Shown piece after piece: positions 1 through 7,045 of a DNA stretch of 7,164 nt; position 1 is the first letter of the stretch; each line of letters opens with the position of its first letter. The position numbers were made by a program, and so were the translations under genes. The DNA is from Syntrophaceae bacterium UBA6112. GTDB lineage: Bacteria; Desulfobacterota; Syntrophia; Syntrophales; UBA5619. The notes beneath the pieces were generated by a model. That model was not told where the DNA came from. It worked only from the letters and a program-made list of their open reading frames with translations, and ran no database searches. Location of the stretch: assembly GCA_002423465.1 (NCBI GenBank), contig DIWG01000008.1, forward strand, positions 1 through 7,164, in the 5' to 3' direction.

Positions 1-1
1 A

Positions 2-775
2 GCCATCCTGCTTTTCGGGAAGAACAGGCGCGTCATATTCCCCGACGCTGTCATTCGCTGCGCCCGTTTTCAGGGGACCGGGACGGAGCGGTTCCTGGAT
101 CAAACGGAAATTGATGAATACCTTCCCAAGGCGATCGAGACCGCTATTTCCTTCATCGAGCGCCATACCCGGCAGTCCTCCGATATCGGGCGGATACGAC
201 GGACGGATTTGCCCGAATATCCCATTCAGGCAGTGCGCGAGGCCATCATCAACGCAGTGGTTCATGCGGACTACGCCCTGGGAGGGATGGACATCAAGAT
301 AGCCATTTTCGACGACCGCCTGGAGATAACCAATCCCGGTTTTCTCCCCTTCGGATTGACACTCGAAGCCGCCTTGTCCGGCGTTTCCCGACTCCGCAAC
401 CGGATCATCGGCCGGGTATTTCGGGAACTGAAGCTGATTGAACAATGGGGATCGGGCATAGGCCGAATCATAGCCGCCTGCAAGGCTCAAGGTATCCAAC
501 CGCCCCGCTTCGAGGAAATCGGGGCCAGCTTTCGTGTGACCCTGTTTTCCGGGGCCGTTTCCGAACGGACAGCACCGGATTGGCTTGCTCCGTTGATGGA
601 CCACTTCTCCGGTTGCCGGGAAATCACGACGAAAGATGCCGCGACATTGTGGAAGACGTCCGATAGAACGGCACGGACAAGGTTGCGCAGCCTCGTCGAG
701 AAAGGGATTCTGGCCGAGGTCGGTACCAGCCGGAAAGACCCGAAAAAAACCTATATTTTGAAAAAATCTCTATGA
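2..775 (+). CDS. AlbA/Schlafen-type ATP-binding transcriptional regulator, 3' part
   Basis: The reading frame is open from the window edge, so the N-terminal part, where an AlbA_2/Schlafen DNA-binding domain would normally sit, lies outside. The visible 257 residues (residue 1 = bases 2-4) contain a GHKL fold of the HATPase_c_4 kind. The N-box is EAIINAVVHADY (residues 80-91), followed by a G1-like ITNPGFLP stretch and then RNRIIGRVF...IEQWGSGIGRI, the usual 'RNP...E..GtGi.ri' signature of this family. The last ~65 residues look like a winged helix-turn-helix (TTKDAATLWKTSDRTARTRL...GIL). Family members are usually annotated as ATP-binding or transcriptional regulators; ligand and targets are unknown. 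It ends 87 bases before the methyltransferase gene, on the same strand, and is more GC-rich than that gene. It may be the resident neighbour of an inserted cassette rather than part of it. Confidence 0.85.
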   Translation, partial: AILLFGKNRRVIFPDAVIRCARFQGTGTERFLDQTEIDEYLPKAIETAISFIERHTRQSSDIGRIRRTDLPEYPIQAVREAIINAVVHADYALGGMDIKIAIFDDRLEITNPGFLPFGLTLEAALSGVSRLRNRIIGRVFRELKLIEQWGSGIGRIIAACKAQGIQPPRFEEIGASFRVTLFSGAVSERTAPDWLAPLMDHFSGCREITTKDAATLWKTSDRTARTRLRSLVEKGILAEVGTSRKDPKKTYILKKSL

Positions 776-849
776 TTTTCCTTGGGAAGGATGGCGATGA
801 AAGAAGACCTCTTACACAGCACAAGGGACTCGTCTTAGTGAACAATTCT

Positions 850-856
850 GGAGAAG
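850..856 (+). promoter_or_regulatory. Ribosome binding site for the methyltransferase gene
   Basis: GGAGAAG lies 6 bases before the GTG at 863. The in-frame ATG at 872 would be 15 bases away, which is too far. The site therefore favours the GTG start. Confidence 0.6.
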
Positions 857-862
857 CGGCAC

Positions 863-2200
863 GTGATTGATATGCATGAAAATTCCGATATGCTTCTGTG
901 CCAGCACCTGGAAGGGTTAGCAAGTGCAGATAAAGACTACTGGTCTTTCAAAGGCAACTCGTGTCGAGAGCACGGCCATGGCCTGTTCCAGTACCCTGCG
1001 ATGATGGTGCCACAGGTGGCTCGAGCCATTCTTGAACAAGCATGTTCGGTGCATCCTAATATTGAACGAGCAGGTGATCCGTTTTCTGGCTCTGGGACTA
1101 TTATGACGGAAAGCATGATGCGCGGCCTTGCATTTTGGGGAATAGACATCAATCCCTTAGCAATATTGGTTTGTCGAGTTAAAAGCGGCCCGTTCTTTGC
1201 TGAAATGCTAGCACAAAAAACCAAGGAACTCGTGAGCAGAATCAACGCCGACAATCTATCCGTGATCGAGGCCCATTTCCCAAATCGCGATAAGTGGTTC
1301 AAGAAAGAGGTCCAAATTTCACTTTCGAAGATTCGTAGGGCGATCCATCAAGAAGAAGCGCTATGGGCACGCAGATTTTTTTGGGTAGCCCTTGCAGAGA
1401 CTGTTCGAATGACGAGCAATTCACGAACGTCAACATTTAAACTTCATATAAGGAAGCCAGAAGATATCGAAGGACGCGACTGTGAACCGGTGAATGTTTT
1501 CAAGAAGCTTCTTGATCGTAACTTACAACACTTTCAGGATCAGGCGAACCGCCTGTTGACATCAAATCATTTGGTGGATGGATATTATAAACGCAACTTG
1601 TCCATATCGCTTGGCGACGTACGAGATATAAAAGAGCAGACACAGTGTGACATCATTATCACGTCTCCGCCATATGGTGACAACGCAACAACGGTGCCAT
1701 ATGGCCAATACTCCTATCTGCCGCTGCAGTGGATCGATATGAAAGACATTGATGCTGATATCGATGAAGATTACCTGGTATCGACTCACGAAATCGACAC
1801 CCGAAGCCTTGGCGGAAGCAAGCGCGTAAAGAAAGAGGAAACAAAGTCTCTCTGTGATCGTTCTCCTGTATTTGCTCAATATGTTAAGGCTCTATGCAAC
1901 CAACCTCATGATCGTGCTCTTCGAGTCACAGCCTTCTTTCGTGATCTCGATGCTTGCCTTGATCCAATTCTGAAGGCACTACGACCAAATGGTCTTATGG
2001 TTTGGACACTTGGCAATCGAAAGGTCGGTGGAAAGAGAGTGCCCTTGGATAAAATACTTGAGGAGCTTCTTTCGGTTCATAATGCCAGGCTATTATGTAA
2101 GCTGACCCGTCGAATTTCTTCAAAGCGGATGGCACCTAAGAACAATGTAGCAGATACGATATCTCGGGAAACCATACTAGTCATGCGGAAGGCGGGATGA
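863..2200 (+). CDS. DNA methyltransferase (N4-cytosine or N6-adenine)
   Basis: This is a 445-residue S-adenosylmethionine-dependent DNA methyltransferase that modifies an exocyclic amino group. The SAM-binding motif I is GDPFSGSGT (71-79), followed by GIDINPLA (93-100), a typical acidic-loop continuation. The catalytic motif IV is TSPPY (267-271). TSPPY-type motifs occur in both N4-cytosine and N6-adenine enzymes, so the product base is not settled. The N-terminal stretch YWSFKGN...YPAMMVPQVA precedes motif I, and the C-terminal LRPNGLMVWTLGNRKVGGKRVP segment looks like the later strands of the Rossmann fold, so the enzyme appears complete. Roughly 190 residues between motifs I and IV probably hold the target-recognition region. 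The GTG start at 863 is chosen for its Shine-Dalgarno site. Only one base separates its stop from the next ATG, implying translational coupling. Its base composition is clearly more AT-rich than either flank. Confidence 0.9.
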   Translation: MIDMHENSDMLLCQHLEGLASADKDYWSFKGNSCREHGHGLFQYPAMMVPQVARAILEQACSVHPNIERAGDPFSGSGTIMTESMMRGLAFWGIDINPLAILVCRVKSGPFFAEMLAQKTKELVSRINADNLSVIEAHFPNRDKWFKKEVQISLSKIRRAIHQEEALWARRFFWVALAETVRMTSNSRTSTFKLHIRKPEDIEGRDCEPVNVFKKLLDRNLQHFQDQANRLLTSNHLVDGYYKRNLSISLGDVRDIKEQTQCDIIITSPPYGDNATTVPYGQYSYLPLQWIDMKDIDADIDEDYLVSTHEIDTRSLGGSKRVKKEETKSLCDRSPVFAQYVKALCNQPHDRALRVTAFFRDLDACLDPILKALRPNGLMVWTLGNRKVGGKRVPLDKILEELLSVHNARLLCKLTRRISSKRMAPKNNVADTISRETILVMRKAG

Positions 2201-2201
2201 T

Positions 2202-4688
2202 ATGGAAAAACAAACACGTGCTCATTTTGAGGTTCATCCTTCCGTTGTATATCAGCTCGGCGAAAGCCTAATCACCGACGCGATACAGGCACTGATTGAA
2301 CTCGTAAAAAACTGCTATGATGCAGATGCATCCTATGCCAAGGTGACCATCGATACACACGGTGTTATTGATGTTGCTGGTGCCATTTACCCTTCACAAA
2401 GCGGTAGAATCCTTGTTGAAGACGACGGCCATGGCATGGATTTGGCGGATGTTGAATCCGGATGGCTGACGATCTCAAATAGGAAGAAACGAGAACTCAA
2501 GCACGCCAAAAAAACAACACCGGGAGGACGTACCCCACTTGGTGACAAAGGTCTGGGGCGACTCGGGGTGCAGAGGCTAGGAGAGAATCTGGAGATTTTC
2601 ACGAAATCTAAGGCAGAGCAAGGCTACCATTTCGGCTTTTCGTGGCTAGATTTCGAGACCGCCCCAAAGCTCGAGGACGTTGATGTCCATTTAGCCGAGA
2701 TCAAGTACCCCCAACAGCATGGAACAAAAGTCGTTGTGTCCGGTCTTCGGGAACCCGACCTCTGGCGCGGTCAAAGTGCACTGAAGCGCCTTGAGCAAGA
2801 GCTTTCACGGATGATCTCCCCGTATAGGCAAATCCGCGATTTTACGGTGGCTGTAGTTGTAGATGGCAAGCCACTTGAGCTGTTGGAGATAAGTGACCAG
2901 ATCCGGGATATTGCCCCTGTAAGGTATAGTCTGGCTTTTGATGGAACGCAGCTTGTCGTTCAAGGACGCACCATGTTAGATTTTTTCCGCCCTTCATCCT
3001 CAAAAGAGGCCGAGCAGTTCGCGCTGATCGCAGAATCTGATGATGGACAAGCGTTTTTCGACTTCCTTCAAACACAGAAGCTGGCAAAGACCCTCGGACT
3101 GACCCGATCGAATTCAAAGCAATGGTTTGTAGAATTTCGCTGGCAAAGACCTTTGGCGAATCTCGACAAGGTCCAACCCGCACCATCCGGAGACGGCGTC
3201 GCCAACCCAGGACCATTTACCGGAGAGGTGGATTCGTTTGATCTTGGGACGACCGCGTTTCAAAATCAGTCCGTTTTTGATCGCATCAGTGAATACCGCC
3301 GGCACATCAAAGAATTAAGTGGTATTCGTGTTTACCGAGATGGATTCGCCATCAGAGTTGACCATGACTGGCTCAAGCTCGGGGCACAGTGGACATCGGC
3401 GACATCCTATTACGGGCTAAAACCGGATAACACGCTTGGCTACATCGCTCTCTCGGCGCGTGACAACATGGAGCTTGAAGAGACGACGGATCGTGAGGGC
3501 TTTAAGGATTCACCATACTTCCGCAACTTCTATGCTTTATTGAACGAGTTCAAGACGTTCACGACGACAGCCCACGATTTCTTCGGCCGATCTTGGACAG
3601 AGTTTCGTAAGATGCGAAACGAAGCCTTGGCGCGTGTGGACTCTCGGAAGACGGTAGAAGATATCTCCCAGGCGATCAAAAAGGGGCTTGCCGAAGCGCC
3701 GGTGCATCAGAAGAGCTTGGAAATTTTTAAAACCAGGCTTAGTGTCAGTGCTACGGCATCTAAGGCTGTAGTATCAAGGCTTCGATCGGCAAAAGAGATC
3801 ACACCTGAACTGCGAGAGAAAGTGACCGAGGCTCTATCGGACTTAGAACCGCTACTCATGGAGGCCAAAGCAGTAACAGACCGCCTATCCGCCTACCTCG
3901 AAGAGATCGGAGCACTTCGAGGCATGGGGCAGGTGTTAGAGGATCGGGTAGATGGCCTGCGACGCCAACTGGATGACATGTACGAAGCCGTGGCGCTGGG
4001 ATTGACAGCAGAAGCACTGTCACATGAAGTCTATAATGTGGCAGACCACCTTGCTGCGCGTGCTAAGTCTGCTCAGACGACGCTTCGAAACAAGGGCATC
4101 ACGGACCGCCCAATTCTTGCGTTTATCGAGTATGTCCAATCGTCCGTTATGGCCCTTCGTAAACAGATGTCCTTCCTATCGCCATCGTTGAGGTATGTGC
4201 GAGAGCAGCGACATAACATTGATCTAAATGAATTCTTTGCCGAACTCATTGAATTCTACCGCGACCGTTTGGAGAAGAACAAGATTGTAATGCGGCTATC
4301 ATGTACGGAACCTGTGCCATTTGTCGTGTTTATAAATAAGGGGAAATTAACACAGGTGATCGATAATCTGGTGTTAAACAGTGAATATTGGATCAAAGAG
4401 GATATTGCACAGAAACGCCTGCAATATGGAACTATCGCAGTGGATATATCACGACCGTTCGTCCGCATATCTGACGATGGAAGCGGCATCGACCCAAGCG
4501 TGGAGCTCGCGATCTTCGAGCCATTCGTGTCTGCCAAGGCAAAGGGGCAAGGTCGGGGCCTCGGCCTGTTTATCGTAAAACAACTACTGGATTCGGAGGG
4601 GTGCAACATAGGCCTTCTCCCCGAACGTAATCAAAAACAACGACTGTTTAAGTTTCAGATTGATCTCCGGGGTGCACTCCATGAATGA
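2202..4688 (+). CDS. MORC/Hsp90-like GHKL ATPase fused to a histidine kinase core
   Basis: The 828-residue protein carries two GHKL ATPase modules. The first has an N-box ELVKNCYDAD (33-42), a G1 box DDGHGM (74-79), and a lid GDKGLGRLG (114-122). It continues through an S5-like region with GTKVVVSGL, GIRVYRDGF (374-382) and TTDREGF (428-434), as in MORC/paraMORC-type HATPase_c_3 proteins. A charged helical stretch, likely coiled coil, covers about 540-600. It leads into GLTAEALSHEVYN, whose H608-E609 matches the H-box of HisKA dimerisation domains. The second module is a classic kinase ATPase: N-box DNLVLNSEYW (721-730), G1 DDGSGI (758-763), F-box IFEPF (771-775) and G2 GRGLGL (784-789). No membrane segment is apparent, so it is probably cytoplasmic. 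GGAAGG at 2187-2192 precedes the ATG by 9 bases. The stop overlaps the next start (ATGAATGA). Autophosphorylation at H608 is inferred. Confidence 0.9.
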   Translation: MEKQTRAHFEVHPSVVYQLGESLITDAIQALIELVKNCYDADASYAKVTIDTHGVIDVAGAIYPSQSGRILVEDDGHGMDLADVESGWLTISNRKKRELKHAKKTTPGGRTPLGDKGLGRLGVQRLGENLEIFTKSKAEQGYHFGFSWLDFETAPKLEDVDVHLAEIKYPQQHGTKVVVSGLREPDLWRGQSALKRLEQELSRMISPYRQIRDFTVAVVVDGKPLELLEISDQIRDIAPVRYSLAFDGTQLVVQGRTMLDFFRPSSSKEAEQFALIAESDDGQAFFDFLQTQKLAKTLGLTRSNSKQWFVEFRWQRPLANLDKVQPAPSGDGVANPGPFTGEVDSFDLGTTAFQNQSVFDRISEYRRHIKELSGIRVYRDGFAIRVDHDWLKLGAQWTSATSYYGLKPDNTLGYIALSARDNMELEETTDREGFKDSPYFRNFYALLNEFKTFTTTAHDFFGRSWTEFRKMRNEALARVDSRKTVEDISQAIKKGLAEAPVHQKSLEIFKTRLSVSATASKAVVSRLRSAKEITPELREKVTEALSDLEPLLMEAKAVTDRLSAYLEEIGALRGMGQVLEDRVDGLRRQLDDMYEAVALGLTAEALSHEVYNVADHLAARAKSAQTTLRNKGITDRPILAFIEYVQSSVMALRKQMSFLSPSLRYVREQRHNIDLNEFFAELIEFYRDRLEKNKIVMRLSCTEPVPFVVFINKGKLTQVIDNLVLNSEYWIKEDIAQKRLQYGTIAVDISRPFVRISDDGSGIDPSVELAIFEPFVSAKAKGQGRGLGLFIVKQLLDSEGCNIGLLPERNQKQRLFKFQIDLRGALHE

Positions 4689-6444
4689 TGAAGCTATATC
4701 GCAAGCACGAACGGCCGTGGAGAATATTCTGACTGCCCTTGGAGTGGCACGGGTTGTTTATGTTGATGATGCCAATGGCGACGCTGTGACGTTAGAAGAC
4801 GTGATTGCTGCCGCCGCTGGTCTCGATGCAAAGCTGCTGGCTGAAGTAATGCCTGAACTCGGCGAATTCATCCCAGAGGATCCAGATGTGTTGAGGCAGA
4901 AAGTGCGCGACGTATGGGCGCGGCTTGATGAAGCCAGTCAGAAAGAGCGAGCCCATGCGGTGCTCATTGCATCACGACGCCATGACGGCAGTGATACGGA
5001 TGATGTTGCTGATGCGTCCATCTTGAGCGATTTAGTCCCGAGGGCGAAACTCATCAGCCTGTCTCCACCGCAATGGGAGGAACAGAAGACAAAGCTCCTG
5101 GGGGAAAGCAAGGACCAGAGAACCCTTTTTTTATTCGATCGTGATTTCTCAGAGACTGGAGGGGACGCGGAAGGTGGCATCAAGATTATAGCATCGCTTC
5201 TCGCAAGTAACGATACCGAAAGCTTGATCTGCGGTCTCTTGACACACACTGTGACCCCGGAGACACAACCGCAACAATGGGAGGAGTTGAGCAGAACATA
5301 CAACATTCCCAGAGACCGATTTGTTGTAATCCCAAAGCTACATCTTAGCAAGTCCCCTATCCTTTTCGCACAGACACTGAAATTTGTGGCGCTATCACCC
5401 GATTTCACTGACCTGAAACGAAAGACAAAAGAGATCATCGCAGCAGCTGCTGCCGTTGCAGCCGATCGGGTCGAAGAAGTCAGCATCTATGACCTTGACC
5501 ATATCGTGTTCCAAGTGTCCGCGGATGAAGGCCTCTGGGAACCCGATATGCTCTTCAGGCTTCATGCCTTGTTTCACCGCTTGGAGTCTCGCCGGTTAGC
5601 ACATGAGGGCGGAGTCCTTGAACAGATTGCAGGCAGGCTAAGGGCTGTCAGTGGGATTCCTACGAGTAGTGACCTATTTACCCCTCCTTCAAGCGCATGG
5701 ACACTACAACGCGAGGAGATGTACGAGTCGGATGGCCACATCAACAAGAACCATCTGCCGATTGAAATCGGGGACATTTTCGAACGCGTTGGTGCGGAGA
5801 GCACCAAGCGATATGTGCTGTTAGCGCAACCATGTGACTTGATGGTACGGAACGATGGCAAACGGCATCCTGAGCTGCAGCGTGTTCCTCTTGCAGAAGT
5901 TGCATGTACAGATAAGGCACCATATCACTCTGAAGAAATGCCCTATTTCGGAACTTCTCCGAAGGAGAAATGGCATGCCAAATTTAAGTTGGTCTATTTT
6001 GTGCGCCCATATATTCTGGACCTTTGTGTCCTAAACCAGGATGGGATTGCAAGACTGGTTCTCGGCAGCAGTGCACCCTCAAATGTGCGTCCGGCATGGA
6101 AGGAACGTCATAAAGTTATTTCTAGTCTTGTCAATAAGATAGTTCGTAAAGCCGATCAAGTCGCCCCTGCTGCCGAAGACACAGGGGCGGTAAAACAGGC
6201 AAAACAGAAAATTGTCCAGGACCTTGGGGGAGTATTCTTTAACGACGACCTATTCAAGGGTTCTATCGCTGAAGCCGATGGAATTCGTACGGTCACGTAT
6301 GACTGCAAAAGGATAGGACGCTTATCACGTGCAAGGGCGATTGGTTTGCTCATGTCTTATACTGCATCCCTAAGTCGCCCCGCATACGACCGCGATTTTG
6401 GCACTATAGAACAATGCGAGGAGGTTACTAACGATGGGCAATGA
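4681..6444 (+). CDS. Receiver-like response regulator with unknown C-terminal domain
   Basis: The 587-residue protein begins with a receiver-like fold. VVYVDD (25-30) matches strand 1 and its acidic pair (D29, D30). TLFLFDRD (148-155) matches strand 3, with D153 the likely phosphoacceptor. LICGLLTHT (182-190) matches strand 4, with T188. FVVIPK (214-219) matches strand 5, with K219 at the conserved lysine position. Between strands 1 and 3 lie about 115 residues, far more than in an ordinary receiver, so the domain carries an insertion. The C-terminal ~330 residues are not recognised; they include YVLLAQPCDLMVR and end in an acidic tail. The ATG at 4681 is preferred because it overlaps the kinase stop and follows GGGGTG (4669-4674); an in-frame TTG at 4660 would add seven residues. 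It is the probable partner of the upstream kinase. Output (DNA binding, enzyme or regulator of a lost effector) is unknown. Confidence 0.8.
   Translation: MNDEAISQARTAVENILTALGVARVVYVDDANGDAVTLEDVIAAAAGLDAKLLAEVMPELGEFIPEDPDVLRQKVRDVWARLDEASQKERAHAVLIASRRHDGSDTDDVADASILSDLVPRAKLISLSPPQWEEQKTKLLGESKDQRTLFLFDRDFSETGGDAEGGIKIIASLLASNDTESLICGLLTHTVTPETQPQQWEELSRTYNIPRDRFVVIPKLHLSKSPILFAQTLKFVALSPDFTDLKRKTKEIIAAAAAVAADRVEEVSIYDLDHIVFQVSADEGLWEPDMLFRLHALFHRLESRRLAHEGGVLEQIAGRLRAVSGIPTSSDLFTPPSSAWTLQREEMYESDGHINKNHLPIEIGDIFERVGAESTKRYVLLAQPCDLMVRNDGKRHPELQRVPLAEVACTDKAPYHSEEMPYFGTSPKEKWHAKFKLVYFVRPYILDLCVLNQDGIARLVLGSSAPSNVRPAWKERHKVISSLVNKIVRKADQVAPAAEDTGAVKQAKQKIVQDLGGVFFNDDLFKGSIAEADGIRTVTYDCKRIGRLSRARAIGLLMSYTASLSRPAYDRDFGTIEQCEEVTNDGQ
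6418..6424 (+). promoter_or_regulatory. Strong ribosome binding site for a fourth cistron
   Basis: GAGGAGG sits inside the 3' end of the receiver-like gene, 9 bases before an ATG at 6434. It is the best Shine-Dalgarno match among the operon junctions. It indicates that a fourth translated gene started here, overlapping the third gene by 11 bases. Confidence 0.65.
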
Positions 6445-6472
6445 TCTCCTCCAGCCATCTCGAAAACGCTGA
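6434..6472 (+). pseudogene. Cut-off start of a fourth operon gene
   Basis: ATG at 6434 opens a frame reading MGNDLLQPSRKR and then TGA (6470-6472). The strong ribosome binding site and the overlap with the preceding gene are what one expects for a coupled downstream cistron, yet only 12 codons remain. Past the TGA the same frame stays open to 6805, but the conceptual product is rich in R, P, S and A and shows no recognisable motif. Since stops are rare in GC-rich DNA, that openness is weak evidence. The likeliest reading is that a deletion or insertion joined the start of a longer gene, possibly the effector of the system, to unrelated DNA. A genuine 12-residue peptide or a single nonsense mutation cannot be excluded. 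Confidence 0.5.
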
Positions 6473-6698
6473 AGGGATCTTTTTATCTGGCCCCGCTTCA
6501 AGGCGGCGTCATGGGACGCGACGCCGGGAGCGGGGAAAGAGGCAGCATGCCGATACGTGCCCTCGCCAGAAAAGCAATTCCCATTGACATCAAGAATCAT
6601 CCCCCGATTAACCTTCCCTGATCACCCCTTTTTGACCACGAGTTTCATGCAAAGCGCCCGACCGGACGGACTTGACCAGAGGGAAAGGCCATCCGGCG
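6473..6698. other. Stretch without a convincing gene
   Basis: No open frame here has a start with a credible ribosome binding site or a recognisable product. The content is one strong inverted repeat (6491-6535) followed by moderately GC-rich DNA without clear repeats. It may mark the junction between the cassette and flanking DNA. Confidence 0.5.
6491..6535. repeat. Inverted repeat / hairpin just after the operon
   Basis: CCCCGCT (6491-6497) pairs perfectly with AGCGGGG (6529-6535), and GGCGTC (6505-6510) pairs perfectly with GACGCC (6520-6525). The hairpin begins about 45 bases after the receiver-like stop codon. There is no T-tract after it on the plus strand (AAAGAGGC follows), and the run of T lies before it. 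It is therefore not a canonical intrinsic terminator, though it could protect the 3' end of the message. Confidence 0.5.
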
Positions 6699-6807
6699 CC
6701 CTGGAATCCGCTTTAGCGGTTTCGAGGGCGAGGGCGCGAATCAGGGAGACGTGTCTCGTCCGAAGCAAAGCGGAGGGCGAGTCACGGCGACCGAAAAGAA
6801 ACTGATC

Positions 6808-6857
6808 GCCCGCGGCCGCCTGTCTCCGACGAAGGAGGTGACAGGCGGCAGGCGGGC
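6808..6857. repeat. Long two-part hairpin with a Shine-Dalgarno-like loop
   Basis: Outer stem GCCCGC (6808-6813) pairs with GCGGGC (6852-6857), and inner stem CCGCCTGTC (6816-6824) pairs with GACAGGCGG (6840-6848); both are perfect. The loop and first stem bases contain AAGGAGGTGA (6832-6841), but no start codon follows at a useful distance. Confidence 0.6.
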
Positions 6858-6872
6858 CACCTTGGCGCAGGA

Positions 6873-6908
6873 GAGCGGAGCGTCCGCAGGGTTTCGCGGG
6901 CGCGGAGC
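6873..6908. repeat. Direct repeat unit, copy A (36 bases)
   Basis: This 36-base unit matches copy B at 6991-7026 in 32 of 36 positions. It begins GAGCGGAGCGTCCGCAGG and ends GCGCGGAGC. It contains the small hairpin GCGGA-gcg-TCCGC and is flanked by the closing stem GCGCAG (6865-6870) / CTGCGC (6912-6917). Confidence 0.75.
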
Positions 6909-6990
6909 CGACTGCGCAACAGCCGCGAACCGGGGCGTCCGCGCGAAGCGTCTGTCTGCCGACGGCCCGGAGTACCAAACAAAAGCGGCC

Positions 6991-7026
6991 GAGCGGAGCG
7001 TCCGCAGGTTTATGCGGTCGCGGAGC
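6991..7026. repeat. Direct repeat unit, copy B (36 bases)
   Basis: This is the second copy of the unit, 118 bases after copy A, with four mismatches. It is flanked by a different but equally perfect closing stem, GCGGCC (6985-6990) / GGCCGC (7028-7033). About 70 bases after each copy comes the same AGTACCAAA linker (6971-6979 and 7093-7101, 122 bases apart). The duplicated block is therefore roughly 120 bases long, with the 36-base unit its best-conserved part. Confidence 0.75.
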
Positions 7027-7045
7027 TGGCCGCAACGCCCGAGGA

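Noticed and set aside
797..838. 13-codon frame (MKEDLLHSTRDSS) after GGGAAGG in the gap before the methyltransferase
   Set aside because: Too short to support as a gene; no codon pattern suggests a leader peptide. It might be a gene remnant, but nothing confirms it.
771..862. Possible promoter for the operon (TATGAT at 771-776; CTTACA/CTTAGT at 811-839)
   Set aside because: TATGAT has no acceptable -35 box at the right spacing, and the second pair matches the consensus poorly. A promoter is expected in this gap but I cannot place it.
4660..4680. TTG start for the receiver-like gene, seven codons upstream of the ATG
   Set aside because: The ATG at 4681 overlaps the kinase stop in a typical coupling arrangement and has a nearby GGGGTG; TTG is a rarer start with no better site before it.
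6491..6535. Intrinsic terminator for the operon
   Set aside because: The stem is strong, but there is no T-tract after it on either strand.
6557..6805. Plus-strand open frame of 82 codons
   Set aside because: GTG start without a convincing ribosome binding site, low-complexity product, and it runs into the hairpin array. It is in the frame of the cut-off fourth cistron, which is noted there.
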